NCBI GenBank assembly: GCA_965223235.1
Contig: CBDCVV010000021.1
Coordinates: forward strand, 1-64,000
DNA from: UBA2589 sp965223235
GTDB taxonomy: Bacteria > Gemmatimonadota > Gemmatimonadetes > Longimicrobiales > Gaopeijiaceae
DNA length: 64,000 bases
Direction: 5' to 3'
Each line of letters opens with the position of its first letter. Within the stretch, counting starts at the first letter, position 1. The position numbers were made by a program, and so were the translations under genes. Shown one piece after another: positions 44,536-52,690 of this stretch. The notes below the pieces were generated by a model. That model was not told the origin of the DNA. It saw only the letters and a list, made by a program, of their open reading frames with translations, and ran no database searches.

Positions 44536-46416
44536 TCACCTCCCTTCGGTCATCCAGAACTGCGAGCGGTAGTCCCACACCGTGTACGCGATCGTTGCTC
44601 CGTCGGGAGACCACGCGGGCTGACTCTTATGGACCGGGTCGTGGGTGACCTGGTTCGCGGGCCCACCACCGACGGGCATCCGGAATACTTGGAAGTAGCC
44701 GTCCGACGCGGGGGCGACGAAGGCCACTTCCCGACCATCGTCGCGCACCGCCAACCCTGGGAAGTCATGCTCGCTCTCGAAGCGATGAAACACGTTCGCC
44801 ACCCCTCCCGCCGACGGGACCGAGAAAAGTGCATGTTGCCCTGGCCCCTCCTTGCTGACTCCTACCACGGTGCGGCTATCGGGCAGCCACTCGGCGTGGG
44901 TCGGAACACCATCGAGGCCCCTGATTTCGATCTGGGTCAGATCGGTCGTCACTGCTCCCGTCTCCTGATCGACACCGATCGTGTACAAAACCTCCAATCC
45001 GGTGTCCGGACTCGCTCCGCTCACCAAGACCGTCGTCCCGTCTGCGGACCACCGCGGCCACCCAACCTCCGCGCCCCGCCCTAGGAAGGTGATGCGCTGG
45101 TCCGGCGACGAGCCGTCGCGCGGACGGAGCCAGACATCATCCGACTCTTCCCGGTGGGAGTGAAGCACGATCCAGCGTCCGTTCGGCGACCAATCCATCG
45201 CCTGGTCTTCCGAATCGGAGCGAGCGATCACCTCCAGAGGCTCCGCTGCGCCGGCGGCCTCCGCGCCCGAGCGAACCCACCCGATGTGTTGCGCGATATC
45301 GGGGTAGTTCACGTCGTCGACCTGGCGGCGCCAACTCCCGTACGTGAAGGCGACGAGGTCGCCATCGGGGCTATAGCTGGGCGTTTCTGATTGAAAGAGC
45401 GTAAGCTGCCTACGAAGTCCGCTCGCGACCTCGACCTCGGCCACGAAGGTTCGGTAGCTCTGACTCCGGAAGAGTAGCCGGTTTCCCGTCGCATCGATCG
45501 ACGGGCCGTAGGTGTCACGCGAGAAGCTGGCGATCGTTTCGACCGCCCCTGACGTGAGGTCGCCCCGCACGAGATCGACCATCCCGGTGCCGTCGGGCGT
45601 CGCGAAATACACCACCTCACCCCTGGGTGCGAACGCAATCGGGCCGACCACCTCCGGGGCTTCGTCAAAGTCCACTACCCCGCCGTCGCACGGAAGATGG
45701 AGGCGATCACCATCTTCGTGCCGAATGATGCACGCGACGTCCCCACCTGGTGTGTAGGCCGGCCAAATCACTCGGTTTGGGCCGAGCTCCGCCACCTGAG
45801 CTCGTTCGCCCGACCGATCGATCCGCCAAAGCTCCCAACCGTCGGGCGTCGACGCGATGCCCGCGATCTCCGACCCGTCGGAAGACACGGCCAGGCTCGT
45901 GAGCCGATCTAGTTCGACATCCCGCTGGGCACCGGTGACCGTAACCCGTGGGCGATCCCAAAGTGGAGCACGCTCGCCGGACCGGACATCGTAGCGCCAC
46001 CAGCGCACCTCTCCCGCTCGGTCTTCCGCCAAGATCGATCCATTGTCGAGCCAGGCGAGGTGCCGCACCTGTCCGTTCGCCCGCGTCATCCGCGGGCCGG
46101 AACTCCCGCCGAGCGGCACGACGCTGATATCCCGACCCTCCGCGTATGCGAGCTGCGCACCGTCCGGCGAGATCGCGCCTACCGGGTCTCGGTACCCGAC
46201 GATTCCGTTCTGGCTCGCCGTTGCGACCCAGGTGAGGTCGGAGGCTAGCGCGGCGGCTTCCCCGGACTCAGGGGCATTCCCGGACCCAGGGGCGTCCGCA
46301 GAGCACCCGCTCCAGACGATCGACACCGCGACGACCGCGACCGCGTGGAAGGAGCGGCCCGTACGACATCTGGAACGATGCGGACCGATGAGGTGGGCCA
46401 TCCGTGAGAGATTCAT
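44536..46416 (-). CDS. TolB-like beta-propeller lipoprotein
   Basis: The 626-residue protein has a signal ending in WSGC (Cys38), then a string of beta-propeller blades: ISPDGAQLAYAEGRDISVV, SSDGSEIAGIASTPDGWELW, SPDGDLVAFTYGS and WSPDGATIAYTVWDYRSQF. The propeller would sit in the periplasm or at the outer membrane and may act as an interaction platform for the serine hydrolase gene that follows. No peptidase domain is fused to it. It is the first gene of a two-gene operon. Confidence 0.83.
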   Translation of the reverse strand: MNLSRMAHLIGPHRSRCRTGRSFHAVAVVAVSIVWSGCSADAPGSGNAPESGEAAALASDLTWVATASQNGIVGYRDPVGAISPDGAQLAYAEGRDISVVPLGGSSGPRMTRANGQVRHLAWLDNGSILAEDRAGEVRWWRYDVRSGERAPLWDRPRVTVTGAQRDVELDRLTSLAVSSDGSEIAGIASTPDGWELWRIDRSGERAQVAELGPNRVIWPAYTPGGDVACIIRHEDGDRLHLPCDGGVVDFDEAPEVVGPIAFAPRGEVVYFATPDGTGMVDLVRGDLTSGAVETIASFSRDTYGPSIDATGNRLLFRSQSYRTFVAEVEVASGLRRQLTLFQSETPSYSPDGDLVAFTYGSWRRQVDDVNYPDIAQHIGWVRSGAEAAGAAEPLEVIARSDSEDQAMDWSPNGRWIVLHSHREESDDVWLRPRDGSSPDQRITFLGRGAEVGWPRWSADGTTVLVSGASPDTGLEVLYTIGVDQETGAVTTDLTQIEIRGLDGVPTHAEWLPDSRTVVGVSKEGPGQHALFSVPSAGGVANVFHRFESEHDFPGLAVRDDGREVAFVAPASDGYFQVFRMPVGGGPANQVTHDPVHKSQPAWSPDGATIAYTVWDYRSQFWMTEGR

Positions 46417-46488
46417 CCGGCAACTTGCGGGGATGAGGAGAGGGGCGGCAAGCGAGAGCCGCGGCCGCCGAAGGGACGGAGCAGTCCG

Positions 46489-47136
46489 CTAGAGCCAGCG
46501 CACCTCACCACTCCCTACCCCGTACATCGCCCCGGCGATCGCGATATCCCCGACGGACTCCATCTCGGAAAGCACCGTACTTTGGGCCCGAATCTGGTCG
46601 ATCACGAGGCGGACATTCGCCTCGGCCACCGCGTCTACATAGGAAGGGTCCGACCGATCCCTGTCTCCGACTACAGCGGCGACCGCGGGTTCGATCTTCT
46701 GGACGAGCCCAGTCAGGTGACCCAATTCGGCCCCGGCCAACGCGCCCTTCACGGCGCCGCACGCGGTGTGTCCGAGCACGACCACGGCCTTCGCCCCAGC
46801 CACCTGACAGGCAAATTCCATGCTCCCCAGTACATCCCCGTTTACTACGTTTCCGGCCACCCTCGCCGTGAAGACGTCTCCGATTCCCTGGTCGAAGATG
46901 ACCTCGACCGGCACTCGGGAGTCGATACACCCCAGCACGACGGCGAAAGGATATTGGCCTCCCGAGGTAGCGGTGACCTGAGCCAGCAAGTCTCGGTCTA
47001 CGCGAGCTCCCGACCGGAATCGCTCATTACCCTCTCGGAGTAGAGCGAGCGCGTCGTCCGGCGAATGGGTACTCTGACTCTCCGCCGACTGCGCGCCGGA
47101 GTAGCTGGCTGCGACCCCACCTTCCGATGGGGTCAC
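46489..47136 (-). CDS. Beta-class carbonic anhydrase
   Basis: The 215-residue protein has the beta-CA zinc site: CIDSR (Cys70, Asp72, Arg74), then HTACG (His123, Cys126). The active-site dyad Asp-Arg is intact. It interconverts CO2 and bicarbonate. There is no signal peptide, so it is probably cytoplasmic. The start is GTG, with four-base overlap (GTGA) with the upstream small protein gene at 47133, so the two form an operon. Confidence 0.93.
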   Translation of the reverse strand: MTPSEGGVAASYSGAQSAESQSTHSPDDALALLREGNERFRSGARVDRDLLAQVTATSGGQYPFAVVLGCIDSRVPVEVIFDQGIGDVFTARVAGNVVNGDVLGSMEFACQVAGAKAVVVLGHTACGAVKGALAGAELGHLTGLVQKIEPAVAAVVGDRDRSDPSYVDAVAEANVRLVIDQIRAQSTVLSEMESVGDIAIAGAMYGVGSGEVRWL

Positions 47137-47450
47137 GGAGCGGGCGGCATGCGCCTATCAGGGCTGTTTCTTCGTTCGCTCGCCGGAGGATCGTCGGCCC
47201 GGCTCGTCCGGCGCTCGGCCGAGGTACGACGGTTGTACCCTTCTGTCAGCCACGTCGCGATCACCACGCGGTGACGGAAGTCAGGGGTGTCGTCGTCATC
47301 GTGGTGCGCCTCGAAGACCCGTCGCTCCGGGCCTCCGTTCATCGATACAAACCACGCTCCCTCGGCGAACTCCGCGGCACCGCCGGGGACCGGACCAACC
47401 TTCGCGCTGTACTGGCGACCCTGATGAACGAACTCGACAGAACGCAACAT
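47133..47450 (-). CDS. Small hypothetical protein with arginine-rich tail, coupled to carbonic anhydrase
   Basis: The start at ATG 47450, behind GAGG, gives 105 residues; a GTG two codons earlier is possible. The first half, LRSVEFVHQGRQYSAKVGPVPGG, looks like a small beta-sheet domain. The second half carries a charged His/Asp stretch and Arg/Pro-rich words such as ERRTS and ERRNSPDRR. I recognise no family. The stop overlaps the carbonic anhydrase start as GTGA, which supports a real gene. Confidence 0.6.
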   Translation of the reverse strand: MLRSVEFVHQGRQYSAKVGPVPGGAAEFAEGAWFVSMNGGPERRVFEAHHDDDDTPDFRHRVVIATWLTEGYNRRTSAERRTSRADDPPASERRNSPDRRMPPAP

Positions 47451-47562
47451 CGACACCTCGCTTGGGGACGGGCCTAGAACATCCGGCTACCTCCTGCGCT
47501 CCGCAAGCGATGTCCGGAGAAAGGCAGTGCCGTAGAGCGCGCCGCCCCCGCCGCCACTCCCT

Positions 47563-48384
47563 TTATTCTGTCACGCCCCTTCCGATGGACCGGCGCAGCG
47601 ACCGATCCAGTGGAGACGGCCCCATTACGCTGTAGCTAGGCGCCGGTGCGGGAGCGTTCGGGACGACTCTCGCAACAGCTGCGTCGGACGTGACCCACTC
47701 GATCACCGCATCCGGAATCGCGTTCCCATACCCGTCCACCACGGTCGCCGTCACAGTGGCGGATTCTCCGACCGCGACCACAACGTTTGCGTGAGACAGC
47801 CGAATCTCAGCTGGTTTGGCCGGCTTGCCTTTCGCCTTGAACCCTGCCTTCTGGTTCCCCTTTCCCTCGGGGGGGGCCGTGGAGGGTCCGGCCACTAGGG
47901 ACGGTGCCGTCGTTGCGGTCGCGATCTCGGCCGAGGCGAGCTGTTGGCCCGCGACGGTGCCCAACTCCCAATCCAATGCCACGCGGCCGTCGCTCCCGGT
48001 CAGAAGTCGTACGGTGTTTCCAGCCGCGGGACCGCCGCGAGCGGCGCCTCGGCCCTGCGACAACCTCCACAAGACTGGCGCCCCCTCCAGAGGCCTTCCT
48101 GAGGCGTCCGTGACCAGCACCACCACGGGGGCCGGTAACTTCACGCCCACCTCGCCCTCCTGGTCGTCACCCGACACCACCTCGATCTGAGCGGCCGCGA
48201 GCACGGCAGGGTCCGTGATCTCCCCACTCGCCACTTGCACTTGAACCATGCTCCCCCCGCAGCCGCTGAGCGCGATCATCGCCACCCAGAGCCGGCTCTT
48301 CAGCCGCCCTCCAGGTGTCGCACATGCGGGAGTCGAGGATCGAGGAGAGGCGAGCGCCTTCCTCAGGGTGTCATTCGTCGACAT
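47563..48384 (-). CDS. Ig-like lipoprotein controlled by a GEMM riboswitch
   Basis: The ATG at 48384 follows GGAG at an eight-base spacing. The 273-residue protein has a lipobox (ALSGC) and a beta-rich body: VVVLVTDASGRPLEGAPVLW, an Ig-like repeat, and a second near residues 195-250 (IRLSHANVVVAVGESATVTA, GYGNAIPDAVIEWVTSD) of the BIG2 type. The C-terminus ends soon after the second repeat, so it may be a short member of the family. Surface exposure and adhesion are plausible. A GEMM-I aptamer lies about 115 bases upstream on the same strand, so the gene is probably controlled by a cyclic dinucleotide. Confidence 0.78.
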   Translation of the reverse strand: MSTNDTLRKALASPRSSTPACATPGGRLKSRLWVAMIALSGCGGSMVQVQVASGEITDPAVLAAAQIEVVSGDDQEGEVGVKLPAPVVVLVTDASGRPLEGAPVLWRLSQGRGAARGGPAAGNTVRLLTGSDGRVALDWELGTVAGQQLASAEIATATTAPSLVAGPSTAPPEGKGNQKAGFKAKGKPAKPAEIRLSHANVVVAVGESATVTATVVDGYGNAIPDAVIEWVTSDAAVARVVPNAPAPAPSYSVMGPSPLDRSLRRSIGRGVTE

Positions 48385-48907
48385 GATCGGTCTCCAGAAT
48401 CGCCGTACCCAGGCTCCTCTGGGGACGGACGGTGTGTCCCACCGATCCCCCCCCGGGACGGTGGCCGACTCTCGGTCGCCGCTGGTTCCGATTTGAGAAC
48501 CCGCTGGCGACCCGGCCGGCCTGGCGATCTGGAAACCGCGTTAGCCCCGTTGGCTCTGCGTCCCCGCTTTTCAGCGGGATTGCTCTGAGCAGCGTAGTCG
48601 ACACCGACGACCCAGGCGCGACTGCGGGGGAACACGAGCGAGAATCGTGCCACAGCCGTTGCAGCGAAAAAGCTATGCGTACCGCCTGCGAGTTGCCCGG
48701 TCCGGCAGAAGCCCTCGTCTGCTTCGCGAGAACAAGTGTGCCCCCAACAGGAAAAAAAGTGACACATCCGGCGAGGAGATCCCCTCTCTCTCGACCCGGG
48801 CCGCGCGAGACGCACCCTCTTTGCCGAAGGCCGGACGCGCTCTACGATTCCGCTGCCGCGAGGTCCATGCGGTCAGGGAGCTTCGGGGACGGGGACGAGC
48901 CGCATCG
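48385..48907. other. 523-base intergenic region with the riboswitch
   Basis: This is the only gap above 300 bases. Its minus strand holds the GEMM aptamer described separately, then a leader of about 116 bases with a small hairpin (GGTTC/GAACC) and no T-run. The right third (48600-48907) is the upstream region of the divergent EEP gene. There I see no strong promoter and no gene of its own; frames extending through it look like shadows. Confidence 0.6.
48501..48594 (-). promoter_or_regulatory. GEMM-I cyclic-dinucleotide riboswitch aptamer with A20 (GEMM-Ib type)
   Basis: Read on the minus strand, 48589-48552 aligns base for base, without gaps, with the first 38 bases of the Vibrio Vc2 c-di-GMP aptamer core. 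The P2 stem CCCGCT/AGCGGG carries the GAAA tetraloop (48572-48569). The conserved GGGACGCAGAGCC word follows, with the A47 equivalent at 48557. CGCTG (48594-48590) pairs with CAGCG (48506-48502) to close P1, and the C92 equivalent is at 48507. At the place of ligand-reading G20 there is A (48584). In Geobacter, GEMM-I aptamers with A20 prefer 3',3'-cyclic AMP-GMP. P3 is less regular than in Vc2. The downstream gene is an Ig-like lipoprotein. Confidence 0.82.
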
Positions 48908-50083
48908 ATGACGAGAACGACTCGAGACATCATCGTGGAGTGCGAGAAAGGAGAGCACCGAGTGCGGCTCAAGACGGGTCGCCGATTCTTCTCCGCCGCC
49001 CGCTGCCCTAGCTGTGGGGACCCCCTGGATCGGACGCGGTTGCGACGAGTAATCCGTTTTTGGAAAAACCTCCGTCGTCCAGTCAGTGACAGGCGGCCGG
49101 ACCACGTCTTGTGGACGGGTGCGCTGGCCGTCACGGTCGCGACGGTAGTGGGCGCTGCGATCTTCCGCGGCTCGGCTGATCTCTGGTGGCCTGCAACCGT
49201 GATGCTCTACGGCCCACGGTGGGTTGTACTGCTCCCGGTTATCGGGCTGTCGATCTTCGCAGTTGTCAGGGACCCGGCGTTGCTGGCACCTCTGGCGTTC
49301 TCGGCCGTCATCCTCCTTGGGCCGGTCATGGGCTTCCGCCTGGGTCTCTCCGCCCTCTGGACTCAGCCCTCGGACACCGATATCCGCGTCGGGTCTCTCA
49401 ACGCCGGCGGGGACGCGTTCGATCTCTTCCTTGGGGCAGACGAGCTGATGGACGCGGCGCGACTCGACGTCTTGATGGTTCAGGAGTGCGCAGGGCGGTT
49501 TCGTCGGTCGATCCGGGAGGTGGACGGCTGGTACACGTCGGTGCAAGGACCCGTCTGTGTCGTCTCTCGTTTCCCGATTGGGTCCTCGGAGCGCATGGAT
49601 CGCACCGAGTTCTTACGTGCCGGCGGATCGGCCCTGATGACCACGTTCGAACTCGATGTGGACGGGCGGATCGTCTACGTCACGAATATCCATCTGGAGA
49701 CTCCGCGGGCAGGGCTCGAACTCATTCGAGCCGGGCGTATTCGCGAGGGCGCGGAGGTCCTCCGCCAGAAGTCTGTTCTCCGCGAGATCGAACTGCGACG
49801 GGCGGCCCAGTGGGCCGGCGAACAGGGGCGCCCTGCGCTCGTCCTCGGGGACTTCAATACCCCCCCGGAGAGTCGTCACTTGCGTCGCTATTGGTCCGAT
49901 TGGACAGATGCGTTCGCCCACGTGGGATGGGGCATCGGAGCAACACGATTGAACGGTTGGATCCGCGCCCGAATCGACTACGTGATGGCGGACGACAACT
50001 GGACGGTCGTGGAAGCTAAGGTCGGACCTGACGTCGGCTCAGACCACCTACCGATCGTCGCGCAGGTACGACTGAAGGATTAA
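48908..50083 (+). CDS. Membrane endonuclease/exonuclease/phosphatase (EEP) protein with zinc-ribbon-like N-terminus
   Basis: The start at ATG 48908 gives 391 residues; the frame is open further upstream, where it crosses the riboswitch region. Residues 1-45 are soluble and cysteine-bearing, RCPSCGDP with C33 and C36. Three membrane helices follow at about 75-155. The C-terminal half is an EEP domain: VQECAGR, VTNIHLETPR, LGDFNTPPES and GSDHLPIVA with the catalytic Asp-His. Metal-dependent hydrolysis of a phosphodiester or inositol-type substrate outside or at the membrane is likely. The zinc-ribbon-like fusion is uncommon. Confidence 0.8.
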   Translation: MTRTTRDIIVECEKGEHRVRLKTGRRFFSAARCPSCGDPLDRTRLRRVIRFWKNLRRPVSDRRPDHVLWTGALAVTVATVVGAAIFRGSADLWWPATVMLYGPRWVVLLPVIGLSIFAVVRDPALLAPLAFSAVILLGPVMGFRLGLSALWTQPSDTDIRVGSLNAGGDAFDLFLGADELMDAARLDVLMVQECAGRFRRSIREVDGWYTSVQGPVCVVSRFPIGSSERMDRTEFLRAGGSALMTTFELDVDGRIVYVTNIHLETPRAGLELIRAGRIREGAEVLRQKSVLREIELRRAAQWAGEQGRPALVLGDFNTPPESRHLRRYWSDWTDAFAHVGWGIGATRLNGWIRARIDYVMADDNWTVVEAKVGPDVGSDHLPIVAQVRLKD

Positions 50084-50144
50084 GCCCGATCTGTACGACG
50101 AGTATACGAGGCACGCCGGTCATATCGAGACCAAGGTGTGACCA

Positions 50145-51035
50145 TCACCGACCCACGGTCGTAGGAACGACGCCACCGACCGAGAGCAGCTGAGCTAGCG
50201 CGGTGTCCGCCAGCAGCTCGCGGTAGCTGAGTTCGTCGCCATCCACGAGCACCCGGTCCGAGACGAGCCGAATCCCGTGGCTGTAGTCGACCCAGTCGCG
50301 GGCATGTCCGAGGTACAGAGACTGAATCGGTTCGCCATTCGGCCGGTGCCACCCGTAGATGGCGACTCGGTCCGGCGCGGTCTGGAGACCAGGCGCTAGA
50401 ACCACGTCCTTTTTGTGGCCCGCCAACAGAACGCCGTGATCGACGGAGGCCTCCGCGAGACGGAGCTCGATACGACGATGGTGGTGCTCGAAGTACGCCA
50501 CCGTGCGCATTGCGGGGCCGGGTGGGAGAGAGTCAGGCCCCACCCGCGCCTCTGCAGCTTCCCACACCGCGTCGACGATCAGCGGCGTGGGAAGGGATGC
50601 GCCCACCCTCCTGCCGATCTCCATCGCGGTCCCGACCGTCAGCGGCACCCGCAAATAGTCGTCGTCCGAGCCCACGGCCAGATAGTCCCGCGTGACGAAG
50701 ACCACCACCTCGATCTCTCGCCCATCGAGTGTGCGACGAAGGGAGACGGGATGAAGCGTCCGTAGCGTCGACGGGACGTTTCCGCCCAGCACCTCCCGGG
50801 CGAGCCGGGCCTCTCGTCCATCTTGAGACTCCGCTCGAAGCAGAGGCGCCAACTGACTTCCCGTCAGTGCGTTATCAGCGCGGGTCGGGAGTGGCAGCTC
50901 TTGGCCACATACCGCCGAGGCGCCGAGAAACCAGCCGAGACACCACGCGCAGAGCGCGGAGGTCCTCCAACCGCAGCGCCGTGCTCCTACGCTAACGACC
51001 CGCCGACCCGTTGACTCACCGACCCACAGAGTCAC
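50145..51035 (-). CDS. Secreted conserved hypothetical protein
   Basis: The 296-residue protein has a signal peptide ending SAVCGQ. The mature part includes HPVSLRRTLDGREIEVVVF and a C-terminal block with AIYGWHRPNGEPIQSLYLGHARDWVDYSHGIRLV, a pattern seen in a bacterial family without assigned function. Conserved Trp, His and Tyr residues in that block suggest a binding pocket. GTG at 51035 overlaps the stop of the glycosyltransferase-methyltransferase gene as GTGA, so the two are translated together. Confidence 0.65.
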   Translation of the reverse strand: MTLWVGESTGRRVVSVGARRCGWRTSALCAWCLGWFLGASAVCGQELPLPTRADNALTGSQLAPLLRAESQDGREARLAREVLGGNVPSTLRTLHPVSLRRTLDGREIEVVVFVTRDYLAVGSDDDYLRVPLTVGTAMEIGRRVGASLPTPLIVDAVWEAAEARVGPDSLPPGPAMRTVAYFEHHHRRIELRLAEASVDHGVLLAGHKKDVVLAPGLQTAPDRVAIYGWHRPNGEPIQSLYLGHARDWVDYSHGIRLVSDRVLVDGDELSYRELLADTALAQLLSVGGVVPTTVGR

Positions 51036-52597
51036 TCACCCACCTGAGCGGGGATCGTCCGTTGACCTCCCGGCTCCACGGTGTCGGCCAGAAGCGAGTC
51101 CACATCGTCGAGGCGTGTCGCCTCCACATAGATCTGATACGCGAAGAGCGACGGCCAAAGACGCGCGAGCCCGCCCGCGATCTTGTCTACGAAGCGAAGT
51201 AAAACGGTATCCCCGACCATGTCACGGATCGGAGGCCCGAAGCCGCGGACCAGGTCCACCCTGAACCCCTCCCCTTCCAACGTGCGAGCGAACGACCGCA
51301 CGGTGAAGAGCCGAGTGTGGGTCAGATCCAGAATGCCCTTCTTCCCGTAGTTGAACTGCCCGAGCGCCAACATCAGCCGCACGAGGATGTAGGCCACGTT
51401 TCCCGTGCTCGCGACGAGCCGACCGCCGGGCTTCATGACCCGACGAAGCTCGCGCAGGCTCCGTTCCGGTCGACCCAGATGCTCGATTACGTCGAGCGCG
51501 ACGACCGTATCGGCCTCCGTGGGGAGCGCGCTCTCGATCTCTTCTGCGAACGACCCATCCAAGTCGGTCGTCAGGTAGGGGTAAGGAAAGACGGCGTCCG
51601 GGCGTTCGAGGTCGACCGCCACCACGCTGCCACCCCCGTCGTGGATCCGCCTTCCGACCTCACCGTGCCCCGCGCCCAGCTCGAGCACGACCTCGCCCGC
51701 CTTCCAATCGCGGTCGAGCACATGCTGATGCACCGTATTGGGGGCGGCCTTGAAGACGTACGCTCCCGAGTCGAAGACGTCGAACTTGGGGTGATAAACG
51801 AGGTGGAAGCGGTTCGCCTTCGATCGCAACACGGTCGCGATACAGTTCGCCGCGTACGGTATCCCTTCGACGTGGCAGATCTCGTCGCCGTAGTACGTCG
51901 GAATCGGCACCTCCACGATCTTCATCCCTTTCCCCAGCAGCTGGATGATGATCTCCGTGTCGAAGTGGAAGTCGTTCGTGTTGTATCGGAACGGAATCTG
52001 ATCCAACGACGAGACCCGGTAAGCCCGATATCCGGAGTGGAACTCCGAGAGCTCGGCGTCGAGGAGGTGGTTCTCGGCCACCGTGAGGATCCGGTTGCCG
52101 ACGTACTTGTACAGCGGCATGCCCCCACGCCGTGCTGCCCCCGGCACCATCATGCGCGACCCGAAGACCGCAGAAGTCTCGTCGTCGGCGAAGGGCGCGA
52201 GAATGCGCGGGAGAAACTCGGGCGCGTACTGGCCATCGCCGTGAAGGAGCACGACGACGTCGAAGCCGCGTCGCGAAGCGTGCTCGTATCCGAGCTTTTG
52301 GTTCCCCCCGTATCCCTGATTGTAGGGCGTGCGGAACACCTCGAGCTCGGGGATCTCGTCACTCAGCTCGCGAGCGACGTTCGAGGTGCCATCACTACTG
52401 GAATCATCGATGACGTAGATGCTGGTCAGGAGGCCGCGGAGCTCCGTCGGGATGCGCCGCAACGTCTCGCGGATGTGACCCTCGGCGTTGTACGCGACCA
52501 CGAAGACCGCTACACGAAGCTGCCGGGCCACATCGAGCCCGGCTTCGAACTCGGCGGAGGTGATCTCGGCAACGTCGGTCAAGGTAGGCTTGGCCAT
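51032..52597 (-). CDS. Glycosyltransferase family 2 fused to SAM methyltransferase
   Basis: The 521-residue protein has a GT2 N-terminus: VAVFVVAYNAEGHIRET, IYVIDDSSSDGTS, YNQGYGGNQKLGY and VLLHGDGQYAPEF, with the acidic HGDGQY in the DxD role. Residues from about 280 on are a class I methyltransferase with VLELGAGHGEVG and VVALDVIEHL. It lacks a membrane helix at the end. Such fusions decorate a polysaccharide or lipid carrier with a sugar and a methyl group. It is divergent from the GT39-like gene at 52691, with 93 bases between the starts. Confidence 0.88.
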   Translation of the reverse strand: MAKPTLTDVAEITSAEFEAGLDVARQLRVAVFVVAYNAEGHIRETLRRIPTELRGLLTSIYVIDDSSSDGTSNVARELSDEIPELEVFRTPYNQGYGGNQKLGYEHASRRGFDVVVLLHGDGQYAPEFLPRILAPFADDETSAVFGSRMMVPGAARRGGMPLYKYVGNRILTVAENHLLDAELSEFHSGYRAYRVSSLDQIPFRYNTNDFHFDTEIIIQLLGKGMKIVEVPIPTYYGDEICHVEGIPYAANCIATVLRSKANRFHLVYHPKFDVFDSGAYVFKAAPNTVHQHVLDRDWKAGEVVLELGAGHGEVGRRIHDGGGSVVAVDLERPDAVFPYPYLTTDLDGSFAEEIESALPTEADTVVALDVIEHLGRPERSLRELRRVMKPGGRLVASTGNVAYILVRLMLALGQFNYGKKGILDLTHTRLFTVRSFARTLEGEGFRVDLVRGFGPPIRDMVGDTVLLRFVDKIAGGLARLWPSLFAYQIYVEATRLDDVDSLLADTVEPGGQRTIPAQVGE

Positions 52598-52690
52598 CCG
52601 CCAAGATGGGACGAAGGCCGACGGAGAGCCACGATTTCAGCTACGACGCCTCCGGAAATCTCTGGCGCCCAAGCACGACGGACGCCTAAC

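Noticed and set aside
48584..48584. Possibility that A20 is a sequencing error and the riboswitch is a plain c-di-GMP type
   Set aside because: The surrounding bases align exactly and A20 is common in a natural subgroup, so I kept the A20 reading but flagged it for testing.
51317..52690. Long open frame upstream of the GT39-like gene, giving a 1007-residue product
   Set aside because: The extra part is antisense to the GT2-methyltransferase gene and has a shadow-like composition. The real N-terminus starts near 52691.
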